Positions 1 to 12,131 of a stretch of 64,000 nt of DNA are shown here, in pieces. Position 1 is the stretch's first letter; every line of letters starts with the position of its first letter. Made by a program: the position numbers and the translations under genes. The DNA is from Biomphalaria glabrata (lineage: Eukaryota; Mollusca; Gastropoda; Planorbidae), in NCBI RefSeq assembly GCF_947242115.1, contig NC_074720.1:31064145-31128144 (forward strand), read 5' to 3'. Below the pieces are notes generated by a model. The model saw nothing but the letters and a program-made list of their open reading frames with translations. It ran no database searches and was not told where the DNA came from.

Positions 1-872
1 TTTTTTTTATTTTTGCTTTAACTTAATAACTATTGTTATATTATATCATATGACAACTCAATAATAAAAAATATATATTGAATGTTGTCTAATGTTTCCG
101 GGTTGCCATGGTAATGGCGGCCATCTTGAAAATAAACAAACATTAGTTCATATACGAAAATTCTAAAATTTTTCAAGATAGATAAATTTCAAAGCTAAAA
201 ATACTTACACCTTAAAGTATAAAGGTGGCTAGAAGGAGCTAGCTAGATTTTATACATTTTCCCTTAGTATTGTGCATTTTATGATTTTTTAAAAAAGGGT
301 GATTTTTTTCCTGTAAAATGCATCCACATTTTTTTTCCCAAAAGATCATATATTAAAAACTTCTTCAGCTAAAGTCATTAAATCTACCTGATTCTCTGTA
401 TTATTTATCTCTGAATATGTGTACCAAATTTGACACATTTATCTCTATTAGTTCTAGAGATTTTAGAAATATGTTACAGGGGGGGGTCACAAAAAATGCA
501 TTCACTCAAAAACAGTGAATTTGTATTAAGAAAAATATGGAAAATAGTGTTCACCATGCATCATTAAAATGCTTTTTTTCAATAAAAAATGCTATTTTTT
601 AGAAAATTTTTGGTGCCAGTTTATAAAATACATGTCCACCTATTTAATTACACCAAAATTGAAAAATCAATTTTTTTACCCAAAAACGGATCCAGTAACC
701 CCTTAAGTGTAAAATAAAAGAATTTCTCTACTAATGATTCATTATTAAATTAATATTTTATGTTTCATTTATGGATGAACATTATTAATCTCCCTGGAGA
801 AATCTCATAACCATAAAATATAAGTTAATGCTTTTAATTAATAATATATTTTTATTTTCTCTAAAAATATAG
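1..872. other. Intron sequence of gene 0, no other feature
   Basis: AT-rich sequence with homopolymer runs, upstream of the acceptor at 871-872. I looked for the preceding CD225 exon (the CCFWPTG...IIKAS segment) on the plus strand and did not find it, so it must lie further left. Confidence 0.6.
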
Positions 873-1046
873 GCTCGTAGTGCCATGGCTCGTGGAGATG
901 CTGCCTCTGCTGCTTCCTATTCCAGGTCTGCAAAGAGCATGGTCACCATGAGCATTGTCATTGGTGTCATCAGCCTGGTCATTGTGGTCATTATACTTGG
1001 CGTTTACTTTGGTCTCCTCATGTCTTCTATAAACAGATTTGATTAA
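873..1046 (+). CDS. CD225/dispanin family protein, last coding exon only (gene 0, partial)
   Basis: The acceptor (ctaaaaatatag) is followed in frame by ARSAMARGDAASAASYS, a second hydrophobic segment (about residues 25-46 of the exon, MSIVIGVISLVIVVIILGV) and a short tail ending INRFD and TAA. The exon matches the last exons of genes A, B and C in start (ARSA, phase 0), in the RGD-like loop and in membrane-segment position, so the family call is firm. The ARSAMARGD loop is the cytoplasmic linker between the two hydrophobic segments of CD225 proteins, which sit in plasma or endosomal membranes and affect membrane fusion or trafficking in known members. The upstream exons lie outside the window. 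It is the only member on the plus strand and is convergent with gene A. Confidence 0.88.
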   Translation, partial: ARSAMARGDAASAASYSRSAKSMVTMSIVIGVISLVIVVIILGVYFGLLMSSINRFD

Positions 1047-1920
1047 ATCATCAAGATATACGAAGGTTGGATAAAAAAAAATAAATTGTAATGCATTAAC
1101 TGAGTGCAAAGTAAACATTGTGATAGTTGTGGCTTAGGACTTGTACAGATTGGCTAGTTTTAAGAAAACTGTACTTGTACCAAATATATTGAAATTCTTT
1201 CTGTTCAATCAAAATTTTTTTGCTATACTTACCAAAGCGTTGAAGGATAGCAATATTCACATGTAGTTCTTATTGTATATAGTTCTTGTTACTCGGTCTT
1301 AAACGTTTATTAGGGATAATTAAACCATTGAAATTCTTGTCTTGTTTTATGTTATACTTGTGTACAGTCGCCAAAGATACCATTAAGTTGAAATGAATCA
1401 ATGCTAATATAGCTAATAGTTTTTAAGATTAAATATCAGAAGATAATTAGTACAGTCATGAACATTTTTTTATTTTTTAAAAATAATTTTTTGAAGGATG
1501 ATTTTTGTTTTTTAAATATTTTTATATTGACACACTTGATGATCAAAGACAAAATCTTGCCATATGAATGCTTTTTTTTTTTGTTAATATATTTTTTTTT
1601 AAACATTAAAACCCTTCAAACGGTTTGGAATCAGTTTAATTGTAAGTGATATTTGAATAAATTTTATTTTTTCATAAGTTGTATTATCCAGTCAATCTAT
1701 TTGACTTTCTTCAAACTTTGCTTTTATATTATCATGTCTCAAAACTTGACAAAATGTTCAGCTGTCACAGTTTATCACCTTTGTCTCTAAAGTTTATTAA
1801 TACCTTTTTTTTTTCTTGATACTGTATACTGAGGGCTGTTGTATTATTGTATTTTTACTAAGTCTTGTTTCACATGACCTGTACATGGTTTTAACCACTT
1901 GGAAAAATAAAATAAAATTG
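1047..1920 (+). other. Probable 3' UTR of gene 0 with poly(A) signals
   Basis: AT-rich sequence after the stop codon. Overlapping AATAAA hexamers occur at 1906-1916, followed by a T/G-rich stretch, which fits a cleavage site near 1930. An earlier AATAAA-like site is near 1655, so alternative ends are possible. The assignment is inferred from position and signal only. Confidence 0.45.
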
Positions 1921-2189
1921 GAGAAGACTATGGGAGTTTTCGTACTACTCTGTGATGGTAAAATGGCTGTATTTTGCTACTAGGCTAGAAGGTTGCCATC
2001 CAAAGCTTTGGGCACAGTGACCTGTGTGACTAAATACATGCTTTCTAGCTTATTAGCTTTCGGTCATAGAGAGATGAGCCAACCTCAAAGCAGTTATTTG
2101 TCTGTTATTCATTGTACACAAGACTCACTGCAAATGAAATAAATAATGTAAAATGTGCAGTTGGAAATTGCAAACTCCTGTCTAGTATG

Positions 2190-2475
2190 AAAACAACATA
2201 GTCATCATTGCCTGGGGCAGAGGCCACCAATCGGCTTACTCCAGGCATCTTGGTTCTGGACGAATTTCTCCAACTATTCCCATATATTGCCTATCTGCTT
2301 GGCATTTGCTTCCAAATTGCAGTGTCATATATTCCTGGCCATCCCCTCTTCTTCTGAGGAACTGTGGCAATGAACCAAGCAGCAGCCCATGGAAGTAGAT
2401 GTCCCTTAGAGATGCTGGAGATGGATAGGTCTTACCCTTTGCAAGCTTGCATCCAACACATCAAGGGAATCCTTC
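2190..2475 (-). mobile_element. Probable LINE ORF2 C-terminal fragment
   Basis: A GC-richer block in AT-rich DNA. The minus strand contains pieces such as NQDAWSKPIGGLCPRQ with broken frames, which looks like the ...R..W..LIGGLCP region near the end of some LINE proteins. It is too decayed to classify. Confidence 0.35.
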
Positions 2476-3140
2476 ACCTGAAATACTGGCACAACAAAAA
2501 CATTTTTTTTTTCGACAAATGTGTGAAACAAGCTTAAGGCAGTCTGAACTTTCCATTTCATGACCATGACACAAAATAAGATCAGCTGTGACAGTTAGTG
2601 TCAGCTGTGACAGTTTAGTGTCAGCTGTGACAGTTAAGTGTCATTGCCTCAATTCTATTCAGTCAAAATGTTTAAACTTTATTATCCAGGGCTGTTGTGT
2701 TATTGCCCAGCCCGTACGAAATACATATATATACCATATTGTAATACATTGAGTCTTGCATTTAAAAATTTTTTTTTAAAAACATTGTTATCAATTCTTC
2801 TTGTTTTTGTGAACTTTAAAACATAATGCAATAACACAGTCATTATATGATAATCTCTTTGTCGTTTTCTTTCCTTGAAATTGTTTGTTTTAACATTTAT
2901 GGGCCAAACAGAATCTAAATGTTATTATATATTTTTATTAATATAATTCAATTGTAATATTACTATTATATACATACACACATGCATTGTAGTTTTCAAG
3001 GATTTTAAAAATTGTTTATACTTAGTAAGGCTTCATAGTTTTGGAGACCAGCAATTAAAAAAAAAATTGTAATGTCACAACTGTTTAAGAAATTTTATTT
3101 TAATTTTTTTTTTAACAGTACTTATAAGTTAATAGTATTT

Positions 3141-3327
3141 AACTCTTTCTTTCTGGAATTATTTTCCACATTGTGATGGAAATATTCATTTTGTTCATTT
3201 GTGTTATTAAAGAAGAATGCATGCTCTTTTTATATAACACAAATTAAAGTTTGTAAAACCAAAAATTAATTAAATTTAATGGGCTCAAATCAACGTTAGT
3301 ATTGTCTGTTAGGAGAGAAAGAGTTAA
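3141..3327. mobile_element. Short repeat with inverted AACTCTTTCT ends
   Basis: Starts aactctttctttctggaat and ends ggagagaaagagttaat. The interior (gaatgcatgctctttttatat, aacacaaattaaagtttgt) is shared with 19811-20055. Likely a MITE with terminal inverted repeats. Confidence 0.6.
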
Positions 3328-4951
3328 TAGATATCCACAAGCTTTGCTGATATTCTTTATAGGTGCACACACGATTAGGAAAATATAATATATTTTATAA
3401 TGCAAAGACCAGACGTATGGTATCTAAATAGATATTCAAACATGAAACTCTAAATCTCATGATAAAATCACAAAGTAATATGTGAAGCCTGACATACTTT
3501 ATAAAATAGCTCTTATAAAATTATGTCCAGATTTAAGGATTTTTTTTTTTGAGTCATTGTTACATTGTGCCAGTAATTTTATTTAATATTACTTTTATTA
3601 TATGAAGCATTTGTTGTGTATAGACCCATTTTATTGTCTTATATGGGCTACAACAGTTCTTTTTTAACATCAAATAAGTTTCCACTAGTCAATTCTTTAT
3701 ATACATTTTGACATGTTTCATTTGAATGTTAGTAACACTGAATCTTGGTTTCCTTTTATGGAAGATCTGAAATTATTTTGAAAAAATGTTTTTCACCCTG
3801 ATAAAAACAAATTTGTGTAGTTACATAAATTATGATTTTATTTTGTGTTAGTGTTAGTTTTTTTGTGTGTGCAGTATAAATAATCATGTTAATTTAATCC
3901 ACCATAAAATCATGAAATTCTGCCACTTATGTACACATACACAGAGGTATTTTGTCTCTTTCATGGAATTTACAAATTTCAGTGACAAAGCTAAAAACAT
4001 CAGAGTGTTGGTTTTTTTTTTTTATTTATTGCTTTTTTTGTGTGCTATTAGCCTCAACTTAAACCAGAGAAAGTTGTACATCATCATGTTTGAGATGAAT
4101 GTTTACAGGTTGTTTTTTTTTTTGTTGAGATTTTAAAAACTGTTGAACTCTGACACCATTTATTTGCTAAACTTTAGTCACTGATTGAAGTTGACTTTAA
4201 AAAAAAAGTTACACTTTCAGCTTCAACATGCCTTAAAAAAATTCTGTACTATTCAGATCAGAATGTTTATATTTGTAAGCTGTGACCTGTACATTAAAAA
4301 AAAAGTGATTTTATTTTTTTCTCCACTGATATTTTTCACAACTGTCTCTTTTACCTTCAACAACCTTTGAACTATAATAGGTTTATGGATTTTGTATTGA
4401 TTTTATTTCTCAGGAGAGATACATTAGTTTATTGTAACTCTCTGCACTGACTGAACAAAAATGAGTTTACATCCTCAAAGTTCTGAGATAATATATTTTT
4501 TCTTTTCAATGCTTTCTTCAGCTATATTTGAAAGCAAGTTGTTCTAGAAGTTCCTTACACTTGGACTAATCTTTACAAATCTCTGCTGTAGAAACCAACA
4601 TGGACTATTAATTTAATACCAAAAAAAAAAACAAAAAACAAAGCCAATGTCTTGAAATTTTACCATTTGAAGGCTCATAATGGATGATTGGATTTCAATT
4701 TGCTTACATGTTTGATAATAGTTTTTGAATATCTCTTGCTGATCAAATGTATTCATATACACACTTACACTGCTGACATTGCTTTTATTTCAACTGCTTT
4801 GTTCAATTTGTTTTTTATTTTCAGAGTTAAGTCAAAGATTTTATTGCATGTTTCGGTGACTTTTGTTGGAACTGCTGTATTCCTCTTGTTTTATGTCAGA
4901 TTAAAATAATATTAATAGATTTATATTGTGAGGATTATCTGTACTTAACTG

Positions 4952-4956
<5 letters not shown>

Positions 4957-5025
<69 letters not shown>
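4957..5025. repeat. (TA)n microsatellite
   Basis: About 34 uninterrupted TA units. It lies immediately before a block carrying a SINE 3' end. Confidence 0.95.
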
Positions 5026-5028
<3 letters not shown>

Positions 5029-5235
5029 CTGAGAAGTCAATGGCTGGAGCTAATGCCAGGTCCCATGAGACCCCATGGGCATAGTGAGACATTTCTGCTG
5101 GAGGTCAGTTTTGAAACACTCCTCATCCCTTTAAGTTTCTTGATGGTCAAATTAATTCAAGATTTTTAGGGGTCATACTGTATAGTAATGTGTTTTCCAT
5201 CTTGAAAGATAGGGCAATATCCTGGTATTATATGG

Positions 5236-5335
5236 ACTGTTACATGACACCCTGCTCGTTAACTGTTTGGCCAAAGAATTAGATGACCTTAACATTATCT
5301 GTCCTATAGATTGCAAGGTCTGAAAAGGGAACTTA
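5236..5335 (+). mobile_element. SINE1 3' portion
   Basis: Sequence from acatgacaccc through gattgcaaggtctgaaaagggaactt matches the downstream half of the tRNA-derived SINE copies at 7603, 13881 and 57186. The tRNA-like head is absent. Confidence 0.65.
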
Positions 5336-5890
5336 GCTTAATATGGACCATTAAGACTAAATATACCAACCGAAAAAATTGGCTCATAAAAATTACAATT
5401 CCTTTTATGTAAATGGATTTTTCAAATTTTGGACCTAAAAACAATCAGATATCACACCACATATTAATTTTGTTTTCGTAACAAATTACAGAGTGTGTAC
5501 TTGAATGATTATAAAAATATATATAGTAAATCTAAATGCAACAAAGAATTCAGAAGGAAATTTTACATGTTTCATAATATTTAATAGATAGTTTTGTTTC
5601 ATTTTGTTGTAGTACCTCTTTCTATCTCTCACTATAACTCTAAAGTCTACAACAGGTTTTTAAATCAACTGCATGTTTGCTCAAATTGAAGGGAGAAATA
5701 CAGTGTTTTATTTCCTGAGAAGGTTGTTGTTGTTTTTTTTTGCTGTGAATTGGATTAATATATTCAGGCAATTATTTTAAGGGCTTGTTTTAAGAAATGT
5801 GATTTTAGTTTTTGTGATTTACATTTTATTAGTTTAGTTGTAAAGAGTAACCATTATCGATATAATGTTTTTTTTGTGCACATACAATTA

Positions 5891-6065
5891 CACATAGTTA
5901 ATTAACTAATTGTTTTTAATTTTTTTTTTCTATAGATTCTTGTGTTGTCAGGTGAAAGAAGTAATTATGCAAAATTTTAGCTTAATTATAGTTGGGTGTG
6001 GGAGAAATGATGTGTACAAACTTTTTGACAGACAGAGTGAGCAGATATAGGTTTTGTAAAAAGAA
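5891..6065 (+). repeat. R1 interspersed repeat copy
   Basis: Contains the family pattern gttaattaactaatt, attcttgtgttgtcagg, aattatgcaaaattttagctt, gtgtgggagaaat, gtgtacaaactttttgacagacagagtgag and gatataggttttgtaaaa. Thirteen more copies are scattered in the window. Confidence 0.8.
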
Positions 6066-6179
6066 GAGATTGCAAAGAAAGATAGATAGGCTTTTAGTAA
6101 TATTGAAATTATATATATTTTTTTTTCATTTTTTGTTATGCTCAATCAGTAATGTGATTGTTGTTGTTTTTTTGTAATT

Positions 6180-6560
6180 ATGTAATTAATGCCCTAGTGA
6201 TCGTTTGAAATCAAAATTATCTCTATGTGCCACTTTATTTTAATTTGAAATTGATGTTATAACAATCAACTCATCATTCATATTTGTGTGCATTTTATTT
6301 TGTTTCTAGTCAAATCCTTGACATACAAATTTCTTGTGTTTCTTGAATGTTCAAAAAGCTTTAATCTTTTCTTCTCCTGGCTCTTAGTTTGATGTACCCA
6401 TGATCCTCAACATTGTGATGTTTGATGAGTTCCCCTAATCTTGTTTTCATTTGACTTATACATGTCATTAAAAGGTTTGTTGTAGTTCAGATCAAAGTTT
6501 GTATTTCTTGATGAACTATGTTTTTTGTCTTGTTTGTTTTTTTAATACGTCACGGCACAA
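6180..6560. repeat. Diverged duplicate of the block at 9345-9960
   Basis: Shares ctatgtgccact/attttatttt, the 30-nt block around aatcttgttttcatttgac with cttatacatgtc, and ttcttgatgaac...ttttttg in the same order as 9345-9960. That copy is split by a LINE fragment. Confidence 0.6.
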
Positions 6561-6599
6561 AAAATCGAATAACTTGAAACTTTATATGAAACAGAACAA

Positions 6600-6845
6600 C
6601 ACAACTTTAGCGGCCCTTCTATTGGTTTTGTGTGATCTGTCTGTCTGTCCGTGCTGTTTAGATGGTTAAATCTAGAAAAAATAATGAAAATCTGTTATCA
6701 TGATATTTTATATCTTTCAAGGTAATTGTTCAACTGTTACTTTTTTTCTTTTCTGACTGTAAAATGATTAGTTTTTTTTTAATTTACCATGCAAGCTGTT
6801 TGTTTTTTTTTCTTAAAAATACACCATTTTTACAACTATTCATTA
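6600..6845 (-). mobile_element. R2 (pearl/Helentron-like) fragment
   Basis: Begins with tttagcggccc, reverse of the family's GGGGCCGCTAAA end, followed by ctgtctgtctgtccgt and later aaaatacaccatttttacaac, all in the order of the 3' part of the 2.9-kb elements read on the minus strand. Confidence 0.6.
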
Positions 6846-7006
6846 AAAAAAAAAAAAAAAAAAAAAAGAGAGAGAGAGATTGTAGGCCTATTTATACTAC
6901 AAAAAAAAAGGGTGGGGATTTTCCTGTAAATTTTGTTTTTGTGTATGCTGACGGTTTTGTGTATTTCTAAAATAATGGTATAAAATATTTTTATTACTAA
7001 ATTAAG

Positions 7007-7344
7007 GTTGCTGGTCACTTCATCCCCGTTCACTTCATCCCCGTTCACTTCATCCCCGGTCATTTCATCTCTGATCATTTTACCTAACAAATAGTAATTG
7101 TAAAGATCATGAAATGAGCAATATTTAATATATTTATTTTTTATTTAAAAGACAAAAAGTGTAACACGTTAGATATGAATAAATTTTAAATGCCATTAAA
7201 AACTAAAGAAAAAAAAATAGTATGTATAAATATAAAGGTACATCAATAAGATAGATAACCTATCGATTGTAAGTACAAACTTTTAGAAATAGAAAAATAT
7301 TTAAATGGGGATGAAATGACCAAGGACTGAATTGACCGGTCACC
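7007..7344. mobile_element. MITE with TIRs and 9-bp target duplication
   Basis: The left end carries repeated ggtcacttcatcccc and the right end ggggatgaaatgacc...ggtcacc, which are inverted relative to each other. The element is flanked by taaattaag at 6998-7006 and 7345-7353. The inside is AT-rich and non-coding. The superfamily is not certain; an 8-9 bp duplication would fit hAT-type or a similar group. Confidence 0.7.
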
Positions 7345-7602
7345 TAAATTAAGTATTTTCTGTCATACCAGCTACTTAGTTACATTTTAAATAGTGTTTA
7401 CTTTTGTTAACAAAGAGAAAGAATTCATTTAGTAATTGATCGCCTGCTCTAGAAATTGTTACATTCTGGCAATTAGAAATACACATCAGAAACAGTAGAA
7501 ATGGACATGTGTTATTTATAAAAATAAAATAAACAAAATACTAATTTAAAAGCTTGGCACATTATTAAAACTGATCTCATTTCTTTCATTTTCTCAAAAT
7601 AA

Positions 7603-7866
7603 AGTCAACTTCCCCTTTCGGACCTTGCGATCTACGGGGCCAATGGTGTAAAGGTCATCTGTTTCTGAGGCCAACGGTTAACGAGGGTGTCGTGTGGTCA
7701 GCACAACAATCAACCACCCAACTAATGTCAGGTACCTATTAGAGCTGGGTGCACTCAAAGGTGCCCTCATGATCCCGAAATTAAAAATCCCAGTCTTCAG
7801 CAGGATTCGAACCCAGGACCCTTCGGTTCGGAAGCCAAGCGCTATACCACTCGACCACTCCTCCAA
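7603..7866 (-). mobile_element. SINE1 copy, near full length
   Basis: On the minus strand a tRNA-like head (ggagtggtcgagtggtatagc, gcttggcttccgaaccg, box B-like ggttcgaatcc) leads to gaagactgggatttttaatttcg, the acccagctctaat region and a tail of gatcgcaaggtccgaaagggg. It is a tRNA-derived SINE; the head is not a functional tRNA. Confidence 0.85.
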
Positions 7867-8345
7867 TTTTTTCATATTTAATAAGAATATTTCAACAAAA
7901 AGCTATATTTTTTTCAAATGTGAAGTTCCCCCACCCTTTTAAGGGAGGGAGGCGTTACGGCGGCACTGTCGTAAATTCAGACATTGTATAAATTTTCCAA
8001 CTTAGCCAAGAAATACACTAACTAGATAATCTCTTTGTTACTTGTGGAGTCTAGCGTGTAATGCATTTACAATTCACACCCTTTACAGCAAGCAATTGTG
8101 GGGACAATGTGTCATTGCCATTGGCATTTCATTTGGCTGTACTAATTGCGATAAAAAAGAATTGAAAGAACACAAAAATAATTTTAATTTTTTAAAAATA
8201 TGAACAATCGAAAGCCCTGTAAAGAATGGGTTGTAAAAGTGGAAGAAAAAAAAACTACATTAAATTTACTGCCATTAGCAAGAAAATTCCTTGCCGGAAT
8301 AGTTCTTCCATGACTTCAAATTCTCTATTCTCTCTTTCGCTCTAA
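7867..8345. other. Intergenic DNA, nothing recognised
   Basis: Unremarkable sequence between a SINE and a (TA)n tract. Confidence 0.5.

Positions 8346-8402
<57 letters not shown>
8346..8402. repeat. (TA)n / (TATG) microsatellite
   Basis: TA units interrupted twice by TATG. Confidence 0.9.
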
Positions 8403-8475
8403 AATACACCACTTTTACAACTATTCACTATTAATAGTAACAAACACTGGAGGTTCTTTAGTAGGGGACATGACA
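8400..8475 (-). mobile_element. R2 (pearl/Helentron-like) fragment
   Basis: aaatacaccacttttacaac...gtaacaaacactggaggttctttagtagg is the reverse of 59695-59765, inside the R2 3' region. Confidence 0.6.
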
Positions 8476-8865
8476 TTTCTCTTCACAGTTTAGCACATTT
8501 ATGCAAATGGCTTTAGATCTTTTGTCAAAATGTTTTTTTTTTTTACATTTTTATTGCTACGTTATATAAGTTCTGTCCTACTAACTACTACATTTACCCA
8601 AAAATAAATGTTTTTTTTTTTTAAGAGAAAAATTCTATTTATTATATATATAAGTTGGACATAATTTAAAACAACAATTAATGAATAATTTTTCATATTA
8701 TCGCGTGAACTGCATAACTGCAAAACATACATACAACACATAACTTAAGATTTTTTATTTTTTTTACGGAAATGTATTTTTCTCTTTCTCAGTATTTGAC
8801 TAAGACATTGACCCCTTACAAAACAATTAGATCAATTAGATATTCATTACAAGACATCAGTTAGG

Positions 8866-9015
8866 CCACGCTGGGGCCACACAAGATCTGTCAACCTTCT
8901 TTCTCCATTTTTCTCTGTCATTTTTCTTTGATCGAATTTAATTCTGATGCCCTTTCTGAAAATATTGAAACCTGCCTTTTTACCTGCCTGGGTGGACCAC
9001 TTCGGGGCCGATTTT
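8866..9015 (-). mobile_element. LINE ORF2 3' end fragment
   Basis: Reads on the minus strand as the same block found at 59215-59360 (+): a Lys-rich segment, then K.DREKWRKKVDRS. This W(R/K)K.V motif is typical of the C-terminal part of LINE reverse-transcriptase proteins. Confidence 0.6.
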
Positions 9016-9344
9016 GAATTTGTGTTTCCACATAAACTGTCTTTGTAACCTTGTTATTAATATACATTTTTCGGAATAATATTTCTATTCGCCAGTAATC
9101 TAAATAATTTAGTCTTGTTATTTAAAGTGTGGAGTTTGTTTAATTACGACTAAGTATGCGATTCAATTAAAAAAAGAAAAGAAGGGGGTGTTCCGGCCAT
9201 ACTGGAGAATATGTAGCCTAGACAAATCCGGCCATTATAAACAATATAAAGCCTAGGAACAAATCAACGGCCGTAGCCGGTGTGTATTGCTAGTTATATC
9301 AAGGATCTTTATTGGCGAATAAGGCTCCGATGATTAATTTCGTT

Positions 9345-9960
9345 TCTAAATCAGAATTACTTCTATGTGCCATTTTATTTTTCATTTAAGATATTTTGTA
9401 CAAAAATAAACTAACAATTGTTTCTTTAAGTAAACTCTACATACTGTATAGTTACATGCATGAGAAACGATTCTTGTTTATCTTAGATGTTCGGATAACT
9501 TGCGCATGGTTCATAATGTAATGAGCTCTTGTATCAAAAGGGAAATGTCATTTCATTCGTTCCTCCTAATCTTGTTTTCATTTGACTTATACATGTCCTT
9601 ATACATGGGAAGACAACATACAAGAATGGACGGGCCTGCCATCGAAAGAGGTGCTATCTAAGGCAAAAGACAGAGAGGAATGGAGAAAGACGGTCGACAA
9701 ATCTTGGTGCCCCAACGGTCCAACAGACTAAGGGATAGGTAAAGGTAAAAAAAAATGTCATGAAAAGTTGTATTGTAGTTGACCTCCTCAAGTTTGAGTT
9801 TCTTGATGAACAATCTTTTTTGTTTTGGCTAAATTTCCAATTAGGTCATGGTAGTAATGACCAAGAGAGTGGAACTTGACAGTCTACACTTCGAAACACT
9901 TTATGAAACAAAACAAAACTAGAATCAGTCACAACATTGTCAATTTATTGGCTAAATATT
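9345..9960. repeat. Diverged duplicate of 6180-6560, split by a LINE fragment
   Basis: See 6180-6560. The shared block stops at cttatacatgtc and resumes near 9757 after a LINE-derived insert. Confidence 0.55.
9605..9745 (+). mobile_element. LINE ORF2 C-terminal fragment
   Basis: Translates as WEDNIQEWTGLPSKEVLSKA, then KDREEWRKTVDKSW. The W.DNI.EWTG...A.DR..WR..V pattern is characteristic of the end of a LINE polyprotein. The same family occurs at 52960-53180 on the minus strand. Confidence 0.8.
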
Positions 9961-10289
9961 GATGTCGCAGTAAGAAACATGAACTATAAATAATCTGTTT
10001 TATTCACATAAAAAAATACTTTAAAAAAAAAAAAGCTTAATTTAAGTGGAGTGTTTCAATTAGTTTTGATGAGTCACACAAAGCATGACTGACCTAGACA
10101 TATACATCTATGCGATAGAAATACTTTTACCAATTGTTTTAGTCTGGACCAGTTGTGAAAGGGACAAGGAAGAAAGGGGGGGGGGGGGGTATCTTAGTGA
10201 AGGTTTACATGATCGTTTTTTAAATGCATAAACAAATGCTCACTTGTGGCTCAAGAGTCCTCAGAGGGACTAATTCAACTTATACCACC

Positions 10290-10530
10290 ACATCTGTCAA
10301 GTAGTATTTCTTACCCTTGTTGAAGATACCAAACAAAATAATTAATCACCAATAGTTAATTAACCAATTGGTTAATTTTTTAATTGAATCTTGTGTTGTC
10401 AGGTACAAAAAAAATAGTTGTGCAAAATTTTAGCTCAATCCGAGATTGGGTGTGGGAGAAATAACGTGTACAAACTTTTTACCAGACAGACAGACAAAGT
10501 GAGCTGATATAAGCTTTGTAATTAACAACA
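10290..10530 (+). repeat. R1 interspersed repeat copy
   Basis: Full pattern from accaaacaaaataattaatc through gtgtgggagaaataacgtgtac, accagacagacagacaaagtgag and gatataagctttgtaa. Confidence 0.85.
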
Positions 10531-10775
10531 AACTTATTGGCATAAGCAACATCTATAATAGGTACATATTAACATATAGTATATATAAAAAATGGCACTG
10601 TCTTGGCCTTCGTGTATGTAAATTCACATACCAGTATTACTTTGTATTGAAATTCGCGCAATCAATTTAAGTCATTAAAATTATTATAACATAGACAATA
10701 CATACGTTACTAAAAATATAGGCATACATACTTAAAATATTTTTAAAAAATTGATCATCTATCCTCTACACGGAG

Positions 10776-10980
10776 CAGTGGCGTAGCTAGGAATTCACCA
10801 TCATTTGGGGACCCTGCTGGCTTGACTTATTTGGGATGGTGTGGGATTGAACCTACATTTTGCGTAATATTTATTATTTAATGTAAAAAAAATAATTCGA
10901 AAACTTATTTAAGGGCTCCTCAAGTTTGGCACTGAGGGATTTTACAAATTTTCCCCTCCCCCACCCTAGCTACGCCACTG
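10776..10980. mobile_element. hAT-type MITE with 8-bp target duplication
   Basis: 205 bp with TIRs CAGTGGCGTAGCTAGG and CCTAGCTACGCCACTG. It is flanked by ACACGGAG at 10768-10775 and 10981-10988. An 8-bp duplication with CAG...CTG ends is the hallmark of the hAT superfamily. It is non-coding and its movement would depend on a transposase elsewhere. Confidence 0.88.
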
Positions 10981-10989
10981 ACACGGAGG

Positions 10990-12130
10990 TAAGACCCTTA
11001 CGTATATAGGTCACAAACAAGAGCTGATATTGTACATACTGCGTATTTATGTGTGTATCTTTGCTAGTTAGAATTATCTCCCTTGCCTTGGAGTTGATGT
11101 AATATTATGAATTACTTCCCTTCTGTTAATTTGGCTAAATATTCTAGCTTCGATAAATTCTGATTACTAACTGTCAAGAAACTGAATATCAGCTTATCAG
11201 CTCTTGATGGCAAGATGTCTAGGATGATTCTCGCTGTGGCTAGCCAACAAGTAATAATGATTGAAACTAATACAAAAAGGTGACGATGAAGTAAAGAGCA
11301 CAACAATGACTTATGTGACAAATGAGGATCTCCGAACACAATAGTGTCATTAAAATTGGTGTTTAATTATTGATATACTAACCACCAAAATTGGATATAA
11401 TTGAAATAATAATGTGATTTATTTGGTTGACTAATTAAGTAGATAAAACAATGTAATGAATACAAACACATAAGAAATGAATAATGGTACGAGAAATTCG
11501 GAGTTATCTAATCAAGAAAGGCCAAAACAACATAGTTACATATAAATTGATGCTGGGTACAAATAGCAAGCCACACTGGACAGTTTCTCTCTCTTTCTTA
11601 TCTTAGCACGGATCCTGGAGCCTACGTCACAGTCTGTATAGTCTTGATGTGATATGTACTTGTATAAATCTACCGTCTCTGACCGTTACCTAGATATAAG
11701 TTGACAGACACAAATAGCCGAATACTTCATCAACGAATCAACTCGTAACTTCCTAACGTACAGTAAAAAAAAGATGAATAGTTTCTTCTTACCGCATGTC
11801 CTTGAGAAATGCACTGATACTGTTCCTGTATCTAACAACCACAACACAAGTTGTATATACCAATACGACATCGACTCCTACAACATCGGTCTGGTCCAGC
11901 ACCTAGTCGTGTTTGAGTCGTCTCCCCCTTATCTCAAACTGTTTCTGACTTTATAGTCCTTAAGCTATATCTAATTTATTCTCTAATTATTGTCTTGTCA
12001 CCCGGACTCCGCTAGTACCACATTTTCCCTACATAAATCTAAAGATCCGCGATGTGTCCTGCCGGTATCACTGACCATGGTACTTCGAGCCCTAGTGTTC
12101 GTTAGTTTTTTGTTCCTCTCGAGTCTTCGT
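10990..12130. other. Intergenic DNA downstream of gene A, nothing recognised
   Basis: Unique-looking sequence between the hAT MITE and the 68-bp tandem array. The small ORFs here have no recognisable motifs. Confidence 0.5.
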
Positions 12131-12131
12131 A

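Larger units (their letters stand above)
1921..4950. other. AT-rich intergenic DNA without a supported gene
   Basis: Apart from the possible LINE fragment at 2190-2475 and three copies of a gtgacagtta/gtgtcagct motif at 2590-2640, only AT-rich sequence with homopolymers is seen. Small ORFs here are low-complexity Phe/Leu/Ile runs. Confidence 0.6.
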
